Assembly: GCA_930367205.1 (NCBI GenBank)
Contig: OV884014.1
Span: forward strand, 115,141,768 to 115,205,767
Length of the DNA stretch: 64,000 bases
From: Acanthosoma haemorrhoidale
Taxonomy: Eukaryota; Arthropoda; Insecta; Hemiptera; Acanthosomatidae
Direction of reading: 5' to 3'
Of this stretch, positions 12,230-23,395 are shown in pieces; the first letter of the stretch is position 1, and every line of letters begins with the position of its first letter. A program made the translations under genes and the position numbers. The notes under the pieces were generated by a model. It had not been told where the DNA came from. It saw only the letters and a list, made by a program, of their open reading frames with translations, and ran no database searches.

Positions 12230-12560
12230 CGGAGCTGTAGGAGTTGAAGACAAGGCCGTGCGAAATACCGCTTCCTAAGGTTCTAGGATAACGCCACAAT
12301 TACATATCGGAAGTGCCGTGAGTGTTCTAACGCCTACATGCAAAAGGCACGTTTCTAATAGTCAGTCGTTCGCGACTATTAAATACAATATGAGTGGCCA
12401 GGGTTGAAGTGGCCATTACGTTGGTCCGAGAAGCGAGGCTGTTCCTGGTGGCAAGGCAAGGTCGGGCTCGCATTGACCCCGATATTTGGTGCAAGTCCAC
12501 TTCCACCGTAGTTTCCCTGACGCCGAATCCTCGCGAACGTCCGGCCATTTTTTTTTTTTT
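12230..12560. other. GC-rich patch of unknown origin
   Basis: A block with clearly higher GC than its surroundings. Minus-strand frames (for example from MAGRSRGFGVRETTVEVDLH at 12548) are open for 60-73 codons but match no family I know. An A run (T run on plus) lies just upstream of that start. It may be a processed or transposed sequence; I cannot assign it. Confidence 0.4.
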
Positions 12561-12828
12561 TCACTTCTCCCCACTTTCTTTCTTCAGTCTTTTCTCTTGA
12601 GACAACCGCCGCTCTTGAAGGACTAGGCTATTTTTAGCTTAGCACCATTGATGGATCAAGGACTTAATACGTATTTTCCTAGTTCCAGCAGCGATGTTTC
12701 TCATTATGATCTATTTGGCACTAATGATGATTGAAGGATTTCCGGCTCCGACATTTTCAACCTTTTTGAGTTACATGTCACATCTTATGTAAAAAAAAAA
12801 AAAAAAAAATCGTTCTTTCGTTTGTGTT

Positions 12829-13585
12829 AGGTGGACCGGAAAGTAATGTCGTTTTTGTTGTTTTTTTAGATTGATTTCAAACAGATAAATTTTTAACAAG
12901 TTTTAGTTTTTGATCAATGATGTAATCACCCTCGTTAACAACAACCTTTTGCCATCTAGTGTGCAAATTTTCAAAGTCAATTGGTTACTAAGCAAATTAT
13001 CTGGAGATGGCATTTTGGACATCATCCGAATTTTGAAATTTATTGCCACTTAGAAAATTTGGCGATCGGAATAAATGGAATCACATATCGGGCGAGTATG
13101 GTGGTTGAGGCAATACCTCCTAACCCAATTCACAAATTTTTTGCAGGGTTATTGCGGAAAATAGGCGCAGTGGGGTCTTGCATTATTGTGTTGCAGAATA
13201 ACGCCTTTTTTATTGACAATCGCAGGGCAATTTACTATTAAAGATTGATTTACTCGATCCAATTGTTCACTGTAAAGATCTGCATTCACTGTTTTTCCAG
13301 GTAAGAGCGATGAACGACCCCGCGAATACTCCACCAAACACACAGCGCCTTTTTGGAGTGTAAACCTGGCTTAGCTGTACTTCGTGCCGATTCATGCGGA
13401 GAGAGATTTTTGGATTATCATAGAGGACCCATTTTTCATCTCCAGCCTCACCCATCATAGTCGCCTGATATTGCGCCTTCGGATTTCCATTAATTCCGAT
13501 CGCTAAAAATTTGAAAATTTGGATGATGTCAGAAATGCCATCTCCAGATATTTTTCTCAAAAACCAATTGATTTTTATCAATCTC
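12829..13585 (-). mobile_element. mariner family 2 relic with inverted internal duplication
   Basis: The left end has GGACCGGAAAGTAATGTCG after TA, typical of mariner ends. The minus strand encodes decayed transposase: GDEKWVLYDNPKISLR (first catalytic Asp context), LLPGKTVNADLYSEQLDRVN and ILQHNNARPHC, where the usual H-D-N-ARPH aspartate is replaced by Asn. The plus strand at about 12979-13117 is an inverted copy of 13440-13571, so one internal segment occurs in both directions. Right terminus is lost. Confidence 0.8.
13149..13581 (-). pseudogene. mariner transposase pseudogene (family 2)
   Basis: Two overlapping minus frames cover the catalytic core from KINWFLRKISGDGISDIIQI to ARPHCAYFPQ, with a frameshift between them near 13300. 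The second catalytic Asp is changed to Asn (HNNARPH). It lacks the N-terminal DNA-binding part. Confidence 0.8.
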
Positions 13586-14920
13586 CCTCGGTAGTCGTAT
13601 TAAATCCGTACTAATATTTACTAATCAATATGTGTACACTATACAATCTACAATCTCCCGAGCCCGGGATCGAAATAAGGGAATCATGAAATATTCGGGA
13701 AATAAACGATGTCACATCAGTAAATAATTAAAAAATTTTATTACTAACTTAATTAATTATTGATGATAGATGGACAGATCTCTTCAGGCTAATAAAAATT
13801 GCTGGAGGGGCGCCAATTGTCCTATGTTGACTTTATACTTACTTTGTACGCTTTATGCAAAACCGACCATTGTTGTGGTACAGAACCTTTGGCTCTGGAC
13901 GATCGTCTGCACAGCTATAATCTTAAAATCGTGCTTTTTATTTTCTGTCATTTTGGAGCCTTTAAATTAAAAAAAAAACACGGTGTACTTTTTGAATTCC
14001 TGTACTTCTTCAGATCGCACCTCTGAAGATCCGCATTTAGGAAACTCTCGGGGAATAAACCTTGAAGATGAATACTCGAAAAACGTTGTAATACAAATGT
14101 ATAAATAAAATCGTCATTCAAAATAAATCATATACTTACAACAAGCTTGAAAATTGTTCGAATAGTGTTTTTTTTTTACTTACTATTTACCAGCACATTT
14201 CAATACTAGTTATAATTAGCTCATAGGTACTGCTATGCTTTCTTATTTTATATATATATATATATTTATTTATAAATTATGTGCGTAAATACTCTTCATG
14301 GCCTCTTGCTTCGTACGAGTTAGTGGCTGGTTATAAAGAACGGCCTTGAGTTAACGGTTGTGCGTAACTTATCAAGGGCACTCTTCACCGTTTGTATCCA
14401 TTTTGAAGGAAAACTCAAATGGGACCCATTTTATTGAACAAATTTATTGTATATTTATCGCATTTTAATAGCGGCGGCATTATACCCTATTATCCGGATG
14501 TCCTTTCTTTTTTCCTGTGTGTGAATTCTTTCATTTCCTGTTTTAATACTTTTTCTGAATCGAAGAATGACTTGATTAATAAATAGTTACCTAAAACCCC
14601 CACCCATAATACACACCGCTAAAATAACCTTCTTAATTTTATAGGCAGATATGTATTATTTTTTAGTAATCGATTAATAATTGGCCCTTCGTTATTTTTC
14701 ATTATGTTGATTTTGTTTCGAGCAACTTTGGAGAGAAATTTCATTCAAAATTTTATCCCTACGCCAAATATAATTGGGAACATACTTCCGATGTCTGTTA
14801 TTATAATTACTTAAATTATTCTCGTATATATCTCAATTGTATATCATTTACTAAATTATAGTTCTAATGGTCCCTGATCAGGCAATAAACGTAGACTGAA
14901 TTGTCAATAAATTGATTTTT
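13586..14920. other. Mostly unassigned; possible retroelement end
   Basis: AT-rich DNA. Near 13985-14115 the text GAAGATGAATACTCGAAAAA then CGTTGTAATA before AATAAA resembles 3' ends of some Penelope-like and RTE elements. No coding part accompanies it, so this is only a hint. A TA dinucleotide run lies near 14255. Confidence 0.3.
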
Positions 14921-14925
14921 TGGAG

Positions 14926-15064
14926 GTACTGAAGCTTGAACTGTTATTACTGAAGCTTGAACTGTTATTACCTGAAGCTTGAACTGTTATTACTGAAGCT
15001 TGAACTGTTATTACTGAAGCTTGAACTGTTATTACTGAAGCTTGAACTGTTATTACTGAAGCTT
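14926..15064 (+). repeat. 21-bp tandem array, about 6.5 copies
   Basis: The unit TGAAGCTTGAACTGTTATTAC repeats from about 14929 to 15064 with one C insertion in the third unit. Each unit contains a HindIII-type AAGCTT palindrome. Confidence 0.95.
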
Positions 15065-16120
15065 ATAAACTATCCAAAAAAATTAATGAACTCATTTAAG
15101 TTCACTTTCGCTTCAACGTAGAATTGTTCAATGTGATAGATAAGTATTTCTTTCCCTATTATTAATTAATTAATGACCTTTTACCATGTTTTATGAGTTT
15201 GGCTGTGTTTTGTTATTTCTTCAATATATGAAATTGTACCCCTATGTAACGTTAAAGGTAATTTCTTTAACTCGAACAGAGAACTCGCTTATAGACAGAC
15301 AAATGCATAATGATTTCTGATTTTTTTTGGGGGGGGGGATCAGCGAAACCATAAATAAATAGTGAAGCCAACTATGACGTGTCAAACAACTAATGGTTTT
15401 GTTGTGTGCAGGATTTAATGACTTTTTATAATTACAGTCGACATAATGGTGACATCGCTCACCTGGTGAAACACTGCCGTAACTCCTTAAATTGGCGTAA
15501 ATTCCTTGAAAATTATAGTTAACATGTTATATACTTTATGTTAAAAATTCGATATGTCGACGGGGGAAACATGCCAATGACAGCAACTCCTTTGGGGTTT
15601 TTGTTTTGTTTTTTATTATCTACTAAAATTGCAATATTTGTAGTTATGTCGTCTCATTACGATGGACGGAGCGATATAAAAATGTTTATTTTTTTAATAG
15701 CAAAGTAATTGATTGACATATTACATATAACTTGCCAGGAAGACGAAGTGTTTGATTTGTTTTTTTCGAGTAATTGATTAAATACATTTGATATTGTAGT
15801 TGTGAGTATTTTACTTGTTGTCAGGTCGTTCACTGTAATCCCTATGTGAAACCTCATGTTTTTATTGGTCCAACAATGGACTCGCAATCGCCAGGACTTA
15901 CAGACAGACATAGAACTGAAGAGATAAGGCGTTCTAGTAATAAATAAAATTCAAACCGAGGCTTTAATTTAAAACTGAGCCTATTATTCAAATCTGGCTT
16001 TTTCGCGTTCAAGTTTAAGTTTTAAAATCATATCTATTTTTAAATTTTGTAATAATAATATAGATAATAAGAAAGTTTTTGTTTTTTGACCCGTGGCAAT
16101 AAATTTATATGAATAATAAC
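15065..16120. other. No gene seen
   Basis: AT-rich DNA with a G run at 15331-15340. A minus frame at 15657-15911 has no recognisable domain. Confidence 0.5.
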
Positions 16121-16123
16121 AAA

Positions 16124-16515
16124 AGACTCGCACACGAGGCTAAAAAGACAAGAACTAAACAGACGCTTTGGACAACTGTACAGACTACTTCGAAGGACAT
16201 CCCATTTCTCAATAGAAAAAAAAATTACTAATCTACAAAGTTATACTTGAGCCAATCTGTACATACGGAATAGAGCTATGGGGGACAGCAAAAAAGTCGA
16301 ACATCAATCGAAAGTCCTGAGAACAATAGTAAACGCCCCTTATTACGTCAGCAACAAAATATTCATAACGATCTTAATATACCTTACATTCTCGAACTCA
16401 TCCCTTCCAAGTTAATGAAATTCCATAGTAACCTATCCAACCTAATCCCCTAGCACAGTCATTGCACTGCACCACTCATCCCTATAATCCTCCTCGGAGA
16501 CCTGCTATAAATACA
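16124..16515 (+). mobile_element. LINE A RT fragment
   Basis: The plus strand repeats the thumb region of the 9085 copy (ACACGAGGCTAAAAAGACAA to ATAGAGCTATGGGGGACAGC) with deletions, including loss of the segment encoding KRIQSF, then the start of the UTR, ending near a GACCTGCTATAAATAC junction. Confidence 0.8.
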
Positions 16516-16623
16516 GGTGGTAAGGAAAGAAATTATTGAAAACTGCTATGGTAGATAAGTAAGGCATTGGATCATTCCATGAGATCGTAGAGCGTTAAAT
16601 TAAATAATGGGCTATTTGTATTT

Positions 16624-17118
16624 TTAATACTGTCGTAAAATTGTATTTATTGTCGGTATATATAATCTGCTGGTGTTCAATCTTGAAGCAAAATCTTTTA
16701 AATTGTCATTGCTATGGGATGATGAAGAGTTTTTATTATCGATAAAGCATCGGTTTTGGGGGTTTGCTAAGTTCAACTTAAGCTGCGCAGTTATGCTATT
16801 GTAGAAGTAGGGAAACCTAAAGTAGTTTAATGGATTATAATATTTTAACAACGGACTGGGAGAGTAGGATAAACCAGGATATGGTTGAGTCAGTGAAGTT
16901 TGTGATTTGTTTTTATTATCGATAAAGCATCGGTTTTGGGGGTTTGCTAAGTTCAACTTAAGCTGCGCAGTTATGCTATTGTAGAAGTAGGGAAACCTAA
17001 AGTAGTTTAATGGATTATAATAGTTTAACAACGGACTGGGAGAGTAGGATAAAACAGGATATGGTTGAGTCAGTGAAGTTTGTGATTTGTTTTTCCTGTT
17101 AATATAAACTTTATACAC
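16624..17118 (-). CDS. Hypothetical 164-residue frame with 60-residue repeat
   Basis: The minus strand has one open frame of 164 codons. It consists of two 60-residue repeats rich in Asn, Ser, Pro and Tyr (SQTSLTQPYPVLSYSPSPLL in the first), then an Asn/Ser tail ending PTINTILRQY. No known domain is evident. The frame may be open only because the repeat unit is in phase. It could be an exon of an unknown gene or part of a transposon; no splice sites decide this. Confidence 0.22.
   Translation of the reverse strand: MYKVYINRKNKSQTSLTQPYPVLSYSPSPLLNYYNPLNYFRFPYFYNSITAQLKLNLANPQNRCFIDNKNKSQTSLTQPYPGLSYSPSPLLKYYNPLNYFRFPYFYNSITAQLKLNLANPQNRCFIDNKNSSSSHSNDNLKDFASRLNTSRLYIPTINTILRQY
16729..17094 (-). 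repeat. 180-bp direct repeat, two copies
   Basis: Bases 16735-16914 and 16915-17094 are nearly identical (for example GATAAAGCATCGGTTTTGGG at 16741 and 16921), offset exactly 180 bp. I see only two or three substitutions. Since 180 is a multiple of three, the minus frame stays open through both. Confidence 0.97.
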
Positions 17119-17496
17119 CCTTATGTGACATCGCTAGCAATTACTCGGTCTTTGGCTCACTTAACTGTTTCCTGATCATTGAGTAAATAACTTTTCACAG
17201 TTTCATTGATGAATTCATGTCATTTTCAATGTCCACTGAGTGAGGTATCACTCTTTTCAGTAATTATTCAACAGACAATAAGAGGATGAATGAAATAAAA
17301 AAGGACTTCATGAATACGAATGGCAAAATTTATAATCGAAAAATGTCCCAGGGCATCTCGTCTATTGTTCCATAGAGAGAATTTCGTGTGCACTTGAGCC
17401 TTGATTTGACCTTTTATTGTTTAATCGTGTTGAGGATTTTCAAACAGTTCATGCGCACTTATTTAGAAACTCCCGAGACGAGTCAATAATGGCGTA

Positions 17497-18754
17497 CGAG
17501 GGTGGTCTGAAAAGTTTCCGACCTAACAAAGAAAGAAGACGTTTCAGAAATCGTTTTTTTTTTTTTCAACATAGTCTCCTTGAAACTCTACACACTTCTC
17601 CCAGCGTTGCTCCCATCTCTGTAACCCATCCAAATAGTACTCGGCGTTTTTCTCTGCAAAATAATCGTTCACGAAGGTGATTGCCTCTTCATTTGACGAA
17701 AATCTCTGTCCTCCGAGCGCAATTTTTAGATGAGGGGACAAAAAGAAGTCGCTTGGGGCTAGATCTGGTGTGTAAGGCGGATGGTCAAGCAGTTCAAACC
17801 GTAATTCATGGATTTTCGCCAACCGCTGAGGTGTGAGACGGTGCGTTGTCTTGGTGAAACAAGATTTTCTTTTTCTGCAAATGTGGCCGTTTTTCCGCAA
17901 GTTCTGCCTTCAGCTTGTCAAGTAATTATGCGTAGTATGCTCCTGTAATGGTTTTTCCTTTTTGAAGATAATCGATTAAAATAACTCCATAACTAGCCCA
18001 AAAAACAGTTGCCATCACTTTCCCAGCCGAAAAAATAGTTTTTTTGGAGCCGGTTCCCCATTTATTTTTGTATTTTTTTTTTCAAGCGTATAATAGTGTA
18101 TCCAAGTTTCATCCACAGTAATTAATCGGCGCCAAAACTCGGATTTATTGCGTCTAAACTGCGCCAACAGAGCGTTGGAAATGTTCATTCGAACACGTTT
18201 TTGGTCTAACGTGAGCAAACGCGGCACCCAACGCGCGGGCAGCTTTCTCATCTCTAAATGTTGATTTAATATGTGACAAACACGTTCTTTTGACATGTTC
18301 ATAACCTCTGCTATCTCTCTCACTTTAATTCGGCGGTCGTCTAGCACCATTTGGTGAACTTTGGCGATGTTTTCGTCGGTAGTTGCAGTTTTTGGACGTC
18401 CCGAACGTTCATCGTCTCCCAAGCTCTTACGACCACGTTTAAATTCAGCTGCCCAAAATTTCACTGTGGTAAATGATGGTGCAGAGTCTCCATACACAGA
18501 ATCCAACTCATCTTTGATTTGCGTAGGCGTATTGCCTTTCAAAAACAAATATTTAATGACAGCTCGATACTCGATTTTGTCCATTTTCATAAAAACACTC
18601 ACATCGACTCACTCAAACGATTGTTACACAACAACTGCGCATCCAAAATGGCTGAAACTTTAGTGAGTAACTGTCAACAGATGAACAACGAAATTCACTA
18701 GCTTTTATTTACGACTGCTGCTATCTTCATGTTGAGGTCGGAAACTTTTCAGAC
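17497..18754 (-). mobile_element. mariner family 1, second copy
   Basis: This copy begins at CGAGGGTGGTCTGAAAAGTT after TA (17495-17496) and ends near 18754, where the right inverted repeat is cut after TTTTCAGACC and runs into AT-rich DNA. The transposase on the minus strand keeps a longer open N-terminal part than the copy at 581, but it too is broken. The two copies share most of their sequence, so they belong to one subfamily. Confidence 0.93.
17544..18602 (-). pseudogene. mariner transposase pseudogene (copy 2)
   Basis: The N-terminal 195 codons are open: MDKIEYRAVIKYLFLKGNTP, two helix-turn-helix regions (SGRPKTATTDENIAKVHQMV and IAEVMNMSKERVCHILNQHL), LTLDQKRVRMNISNALLAQF, and ITVDETWIHYY with the first catalytic Asp. 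After a deletion near 18060 the frame shifts. The C-terminal part (LAKIHELRFELLDHPPYTPD, LAPSDFF) is open at 17544-17900 and includes the third catalytic Asp. Usual length is near 345 residues. Confidence 0.92.
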
Positions 18755-18759
18755 CTATT

Positions 18760-18998
18760 TAATAAATAACAGCTGATTGTTAACAGTCGCTCTTTGTTTA
18801 CGGTAGAGTTTTGTTTTTTCAATGGTCTAAGCTGCCTCTTCAATTGCTATCGGCCAGTTTCAAGTCGACTTGGCACCCCCCCCCCCCCCAAGATGATTAA
18901 TTGCTCAATGAAGTGTTACTATCACTGTATAATAGCTGTCAAGTCTTAGAACTTTTCCGCTCTAGTAATTCGTTTGAGTGATCACTTTATTAAGTTAT
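18760..18998. other. No gene seen; poly-C run
   Basis: AT-rich spacer containing a C run near 18876-18889. No coding or element signal. Confidence 0.5.
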
Positions 18999-18999
18999 T

Positions 19000-19158
19000 T
19001 GTCAACTTTGTAATAAGTATTTCCACAAGTCTAATATTGCACCATGGTAACCCAAAGTATTAAAATGTATTAATAATTAGTATTTATTAAAGGACAACGG
19101 GCGCCTAATTCAACTAATGCGATCCAGGAAAGGAACTGGCAGAACAGTCAACTAATTA
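19000..19158 (+). mobile_element. LINE C 3' UTR fragment
   Basis: Matches 24280-24440 closely (CCATGGTAACCCAAAGTATT versus the ACATGGTAAACCAACACATT segment; then AAGGACA, AATTCAACTAATG and GAACAGTCAACTA). It ends exactly where the pogo-like terminus begins. Confidence 0.6.
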
Positions 19159-19245
19159 CAGTAGAATCCCGATAATTCGTATTGTCAAGGGACTGACAGT
19201 TTGCTACGAATTATTGGGAATACCAATTATCGGGAGTACAAAATT
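19159..19245 (+). mobile_element. pogo/Tigger-like terminus
   Basis: After TA at 19157-19158 the text CAGTAGAATCCCGATAATTC, with two further echoes (CGAATTATTGGGAATACC, AATTATCGGGAGTAC), has the form of pogo/Tigger terminal repeats that start CAGT and carry CGATAATCG-like subrepeats. No transposase or opposite end is seen. Confidence 0.6.
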
Positions 19246-19426
19246 AAAAAACGTATTAATGCAAACATGTATGTATTAAGAAGCATTACCATGTACAATG
19301 TAGTAAGGATTAAAACTATGCAATAAACACTGCTTAATACTAAACTAAGCAATAAAAAATCATTTGTACGAAAAAAATCCGTAATTTTTATTTTTACGCA
19401 ATCCTTGCAGACGGGTATTGATACAT

Positions 19427-20312
19427 AGTGATGCAATTTCCACGAATTTTTTTGCCACAATTTCGGTCGTTTTCATCGGACTTAAACGGCGCATTACTTC
19501 CAAGTAATATACTTTATCGACCGTACGACCTTCTGGCAGGAACTCATGTTGCACTACGCCAGTGAAATCGAAAAAAAAAAAAAAACACATTGAGAAGAAC
19601 CTTCACTTTCGATCGAACTTGTCGATTTTTTTATTTCTCTTTGGGCCGCTTCCATTCCGAAGATTGCGCTTTCGTTTCTATGTCATACCCATATGCCCAT
19701 GTTTTATCAACTGTTATGATGCATTTAACAAACTCTGCATTGTTGGTTACTTTGTTCGAACAATTCTTTGGCGATACTCACGTGATGATTTCTTTGGTCG
19801 AAACTCATCAATTTTGGACGAACTTTGGTTTGAAACTTCGTAAAAAATCGTTTGGCATGATCCAAATGATATGTTACCTTCATCAGCAACCTCTCTAATA
19901 CTAATTCTGTGCTCGTCCAAAATTATTTTCTTAACTTCTTCGATGTGTTCATCGTTTATAGAAGTGTTAGGGCGACCAGCATGATCAACCTCTTTGTCCA
20001 TGCCACTCATAAACTCTTGCTTTGCTCTTGGTAGATTCGCCAAAAGCCACTGTCAACATTTCAAAAATTTTGCTGCACTTTATTTAATTTTTTTTGACAA
20101 AATTTAATACAATTTCTTTGATCCATTTTTTTTTCAAAACTAAAAATTGCCGAGAACACCAAACTACGTATAACCCTAGCGTCTGCTACTAGAAAAGTAA
20201 ACATAGAAAACAGCAGCAAATTTCAACGTATTTCAGAGATATGTGTAACAACATGATAAAAAAAAAAATTTAATCATAATGTCCGCGAAATTATAAAATT
20301 GATCAAACCTCG
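19427..20312 (-). mobile_element. mariner family 3 relic
   Basis: The high-coordinate end at 20312 has GATCAAACCTCG before TA. On the minus strand come the HTH part (GRPNTSINDEHIEEVKKIIL, then REVADEGNISFGSCQTIF) and, further on, VQHEFLPEGRTVDKVYYLEV. The left side is truncated near 19427 next to unrelated DNA. The two frames are not continuous, so it is dead. Same family as 24524-24868 and 60333-60878. Confidence 0.88.
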
Positions 20313-20513
20313 TATGTATATATAAGCATTTAAAATGAATTAAATTATATACAAAAGTCTATATTACAAATAAATATGTAATAATAGAAATAAGAGATTT
20401 TAATGGTATACATTTACAAATTTCGGACTAGCTTTTGGTCATTTGTTCTACTTAACCTAATAATTTAACTCTTACCTTGACATAGAAAACTTATAAAATC
20501 ATTAACAACCATT

Positions 20514-20872
20514 AAAAACAAAACATTAGATAACCATCAAGTACATTACAGTGGATTCACTTTCTTTTATAAAACTATAGACACTTAACCTATACTAGTA
20601 CTTTATTTACAAAACTCTGTAATTAATGTTTAAAAAACAAATTGTACATAACACACAATCTACATAACAATACATACATTGCAACAGATCTATAATATAT
20701 TTAATACTAACGTTTGATTGAAAAACAAAACATTAGATAACCATCAAGTACATTACAGTGGATTCACTTTCTTTTATAAAACTCTAGACACTTAACCTAT
20801 ACAAGTACTTTATTTACAAAACTCTGTAATTAATGTTTAAAAAAAAAATTTTGCATAACATACAATGAATAA
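20514..20872. repeat. Direct duplication, about 150 bp, offset 207
   Basis: Bases about 20514-20664 recur at 20721-20872 (shared AAACATTAGATAACCATCAA and TGGATTCACTTTCTTTTATA), with a handful of differences and a unique spacer of about 56 bp. Confidence 0.92.
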
Positions 20873-21919
20873 AATTTAACACATTCTTCCTCTTCCACGC
20901 CAAAAATTTATTTGAACCGTGTCCATTCAACACAAAGAACACTCATTATACTTCGGTAGATGGATTTCCAAGTTTGAATCTCCCGCCGGTACAGTATAAT
21001 AACTGATAACATTTATGTGTTTTAATTTTTTTAAGTTGCTATTATGTTTTTACCTTACTTAATGCTATCCTTAATTTTTATAATTCAAATAAATTGTTCG
21101 TATTACAGTTGAAAATTAATAAAAATCCCTAAATACAGGTAATTAGGTGAGTACTTCTTTTGGTGTTAAAATGTAATTAATTTATAAATGTCATGCCATT
21201 GAGTCAAACGGGAGATCGTAACCAGGACGATGATATCAAACTATTTTATTATTTTTTAATTACTCCCCACTAAAAATATATTTTATAAATCGTGTGGACA
21301 TTAATAAGCTTTATAGCCCTCTCGATTTTGTAGCTTAAACTAAACGGTCCTTAATTATTTTTAAATTCCATTCGTCAAACGGTATTATCCTGTGCATCTA
21401 CGTCAAACGGGTGAATAGATCCGTCTAAACAGATGAAGAAACGTTGGGGGAAAAACGAGTTGTTTTTTTTTTTTTTTTTGAAAAAGCTACTAATAAATGC
21501 TGAAAAACCATTTTTTCATGTAGGGTTTGAACAAACAATCTGTCTGTTATTTTTAGAGCTGTCTGTGTGATGTAGTGTTCATAATAGGAATTGTTTCCGT
21601 TTAGTTTACGACACCTGATTCGCTTTTATTTTTAATTAAATAGCCACTCATTGCCCACACGTGGCTGTGCAAATGGCCAGAACCGTCGCCCAAAGATATA
21701 GTCCTTATTGGAAAATAATGTTGTCGGGAAAGGTGAACAATTTTTGGAGGTCAACAATTGTCGGAGGTTTTTAAGAGAGTATAATTTAAAAAAAAAAAAA
21801 GAAAAGATAACAACTCTAGCGACCGCTAACTACATAAGTGTTAAATCACCCTATACTCTGGTGCATATATAATGTATTCTAATTAGATGTAAATCATGGT
21901 GAAAGTTTTAAGCAATAAA
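20873..21919. other. No gene seen
   Basis: AT-rich DNA with T and A runs; no coding or element signature. Confidence 0.5.
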
Positions 21920-22745
21920 TCATGCTCGGGACCGGCAGTCATAAAACTAAAAGGGTCGGCAGAGGGCAGCCATAAAACAGCCAGGTACCTACCGGCCTAA
22001 AAGCCACCTGGCCGTCATAAAACAGACCCTGTAGACCTAGGGTCACCTCCCGGCGGTCATAAACCTAAAAGCCATGCCATAAACGGCCGTAAACTAAGCA
22101 ACCCTTGTCTCCGGTCACGCGCCTTGTGACAGAGGTGCAGGTGTGCCATCATAAACATACCCCTTTCAGACCGACTCCACTTCCGTCAGGAAGGGGAAAA
22201 TACTATTTAATCCAGGGGCTTCTAGCCCAAAATCCCACTCAGTCTGCGACCCACTCAGTCTTTCCGATTTCACTCGGACGCTTTACGCCCGGGCCACTGG
22301 CCCTGGAACTCAGTCTCCTCATCTCCTCACACGCTTCACTCGGTGACGCTTTACCTGGGCCCGGGAAGCCAGTCTCTTAGACTCCTCGTCACCCTACTCT
22401 CTCCTCAGCACCTCTGAGTCTGTCACCCTATTTTTAGTCTCCTAGCAGACCCTCTGACGACTTGTGCCTGTGATGCTGCCGGTCTCCCGTCCGAACTCTG
22501 AAACTGGTCTTATTCTTTATGAAACCTCTGTACCTCTTCTCTTGAACATAGTGTATGTCGGGACACATACCTATCATAAATGGAGTCAGATATTAACGCC
22601 GACATGGAACAATGGTCCATGTTATAAACTACAACGATCCGCACTTGTCACCAGGGCTAGAGTGATTAGGCACTCCCCTAGTGGCAACCCGACAACTGGT
22701 GACCTCGACGTGATTGAGAAGCCCGACAACAACAACAACAAAAAC
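21920..22745 (+). mobile_element. GC-rich block, possible LTR and leader of a retrotransposon
   Basis: About 820 bases far richer in G and C than the flanks, with recurring GTCATAAA(A/C) units near 21938-22090. The right part contains AACTGGTGACCTCGACGTGA followed by a CAACAACAACAAC stretch, like leader regions just after the 5' LTR of some insect LTR retrotransposons. No gag or pol frame follows and no second LTR is seen. It may be a solo LTR plus leader; the call is tentative. Confidence 0.4.
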
Positions 22746-22924
22746 AAATAAATAAAAAACAAGATATATTATGCTCTAAGCTCTTATGCTTGGGTAATTT
22801 ATCTACGTAGAAATATTTTGAAGTAATGGATTCTAGCTATGTTTTTTATCTATAAATTTTGTGGTTATCGATTTTAAAATATCTTATATATTCACTTGAC
22901 TGACAATACTCAAGATAAGTCTCC

Positions 22925-23395
22925 GGAAATTTCAGAACGGGGGATCATGAGAAAGTGGTCCGACATATCTCTCCCGAGAGGTTAAAGAACGCCAACCTGC
23001 ACCCGTTGTGTGGTTTTCGAGTTTTTTTGACTCTTTACAGCACCTAACAAACCCAGTGTTTAACACTATGACCCCACCATCCCTCCCGCATCGATGGCAA
23101 CAAACTGTCGTGAAAAATTAGGTTAAATGTTGTTGTTAGATATTAGTTAGTTTTAAGTCTATGATTCATAAGGTGAGCCCCATCAATTTTGAACATTTTT
23201 AGACAATCAATGTATAATGTGCATTATACTTTTGTAACAATCTCAAATCGCAATGTAAAATAATTAAAAATTGTGTAAAATGTAGCCAAGCTACAGGACA
23301 TCCAAAATGACTTAATGTAAATAGATTAATTTATGTAGACCCTAAACTGATTTCCAGAATTTATAATAACAAGGGGATACGAAGAAAAAAATAAA
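22925..23395 (+). mobile_element. LINE B 3' end
   Basis: The plus strand matches the 303-570 copy in reverse (GGTCCGACATATCTCTCCCG, TTTACAGCACCTAACAAACC) and then the 3' UTR with TGTAGCCAAGCTACAGG in place of GTAGCGACGCTAC. It is frame-broken. Confidence 0.7.

Noticed and set aside
22105..22751. Two plus-strand frames in the GC-rich block as genes
   Set aside because: High GC removes stops; neither has a domain, and LTR-like features fit better.
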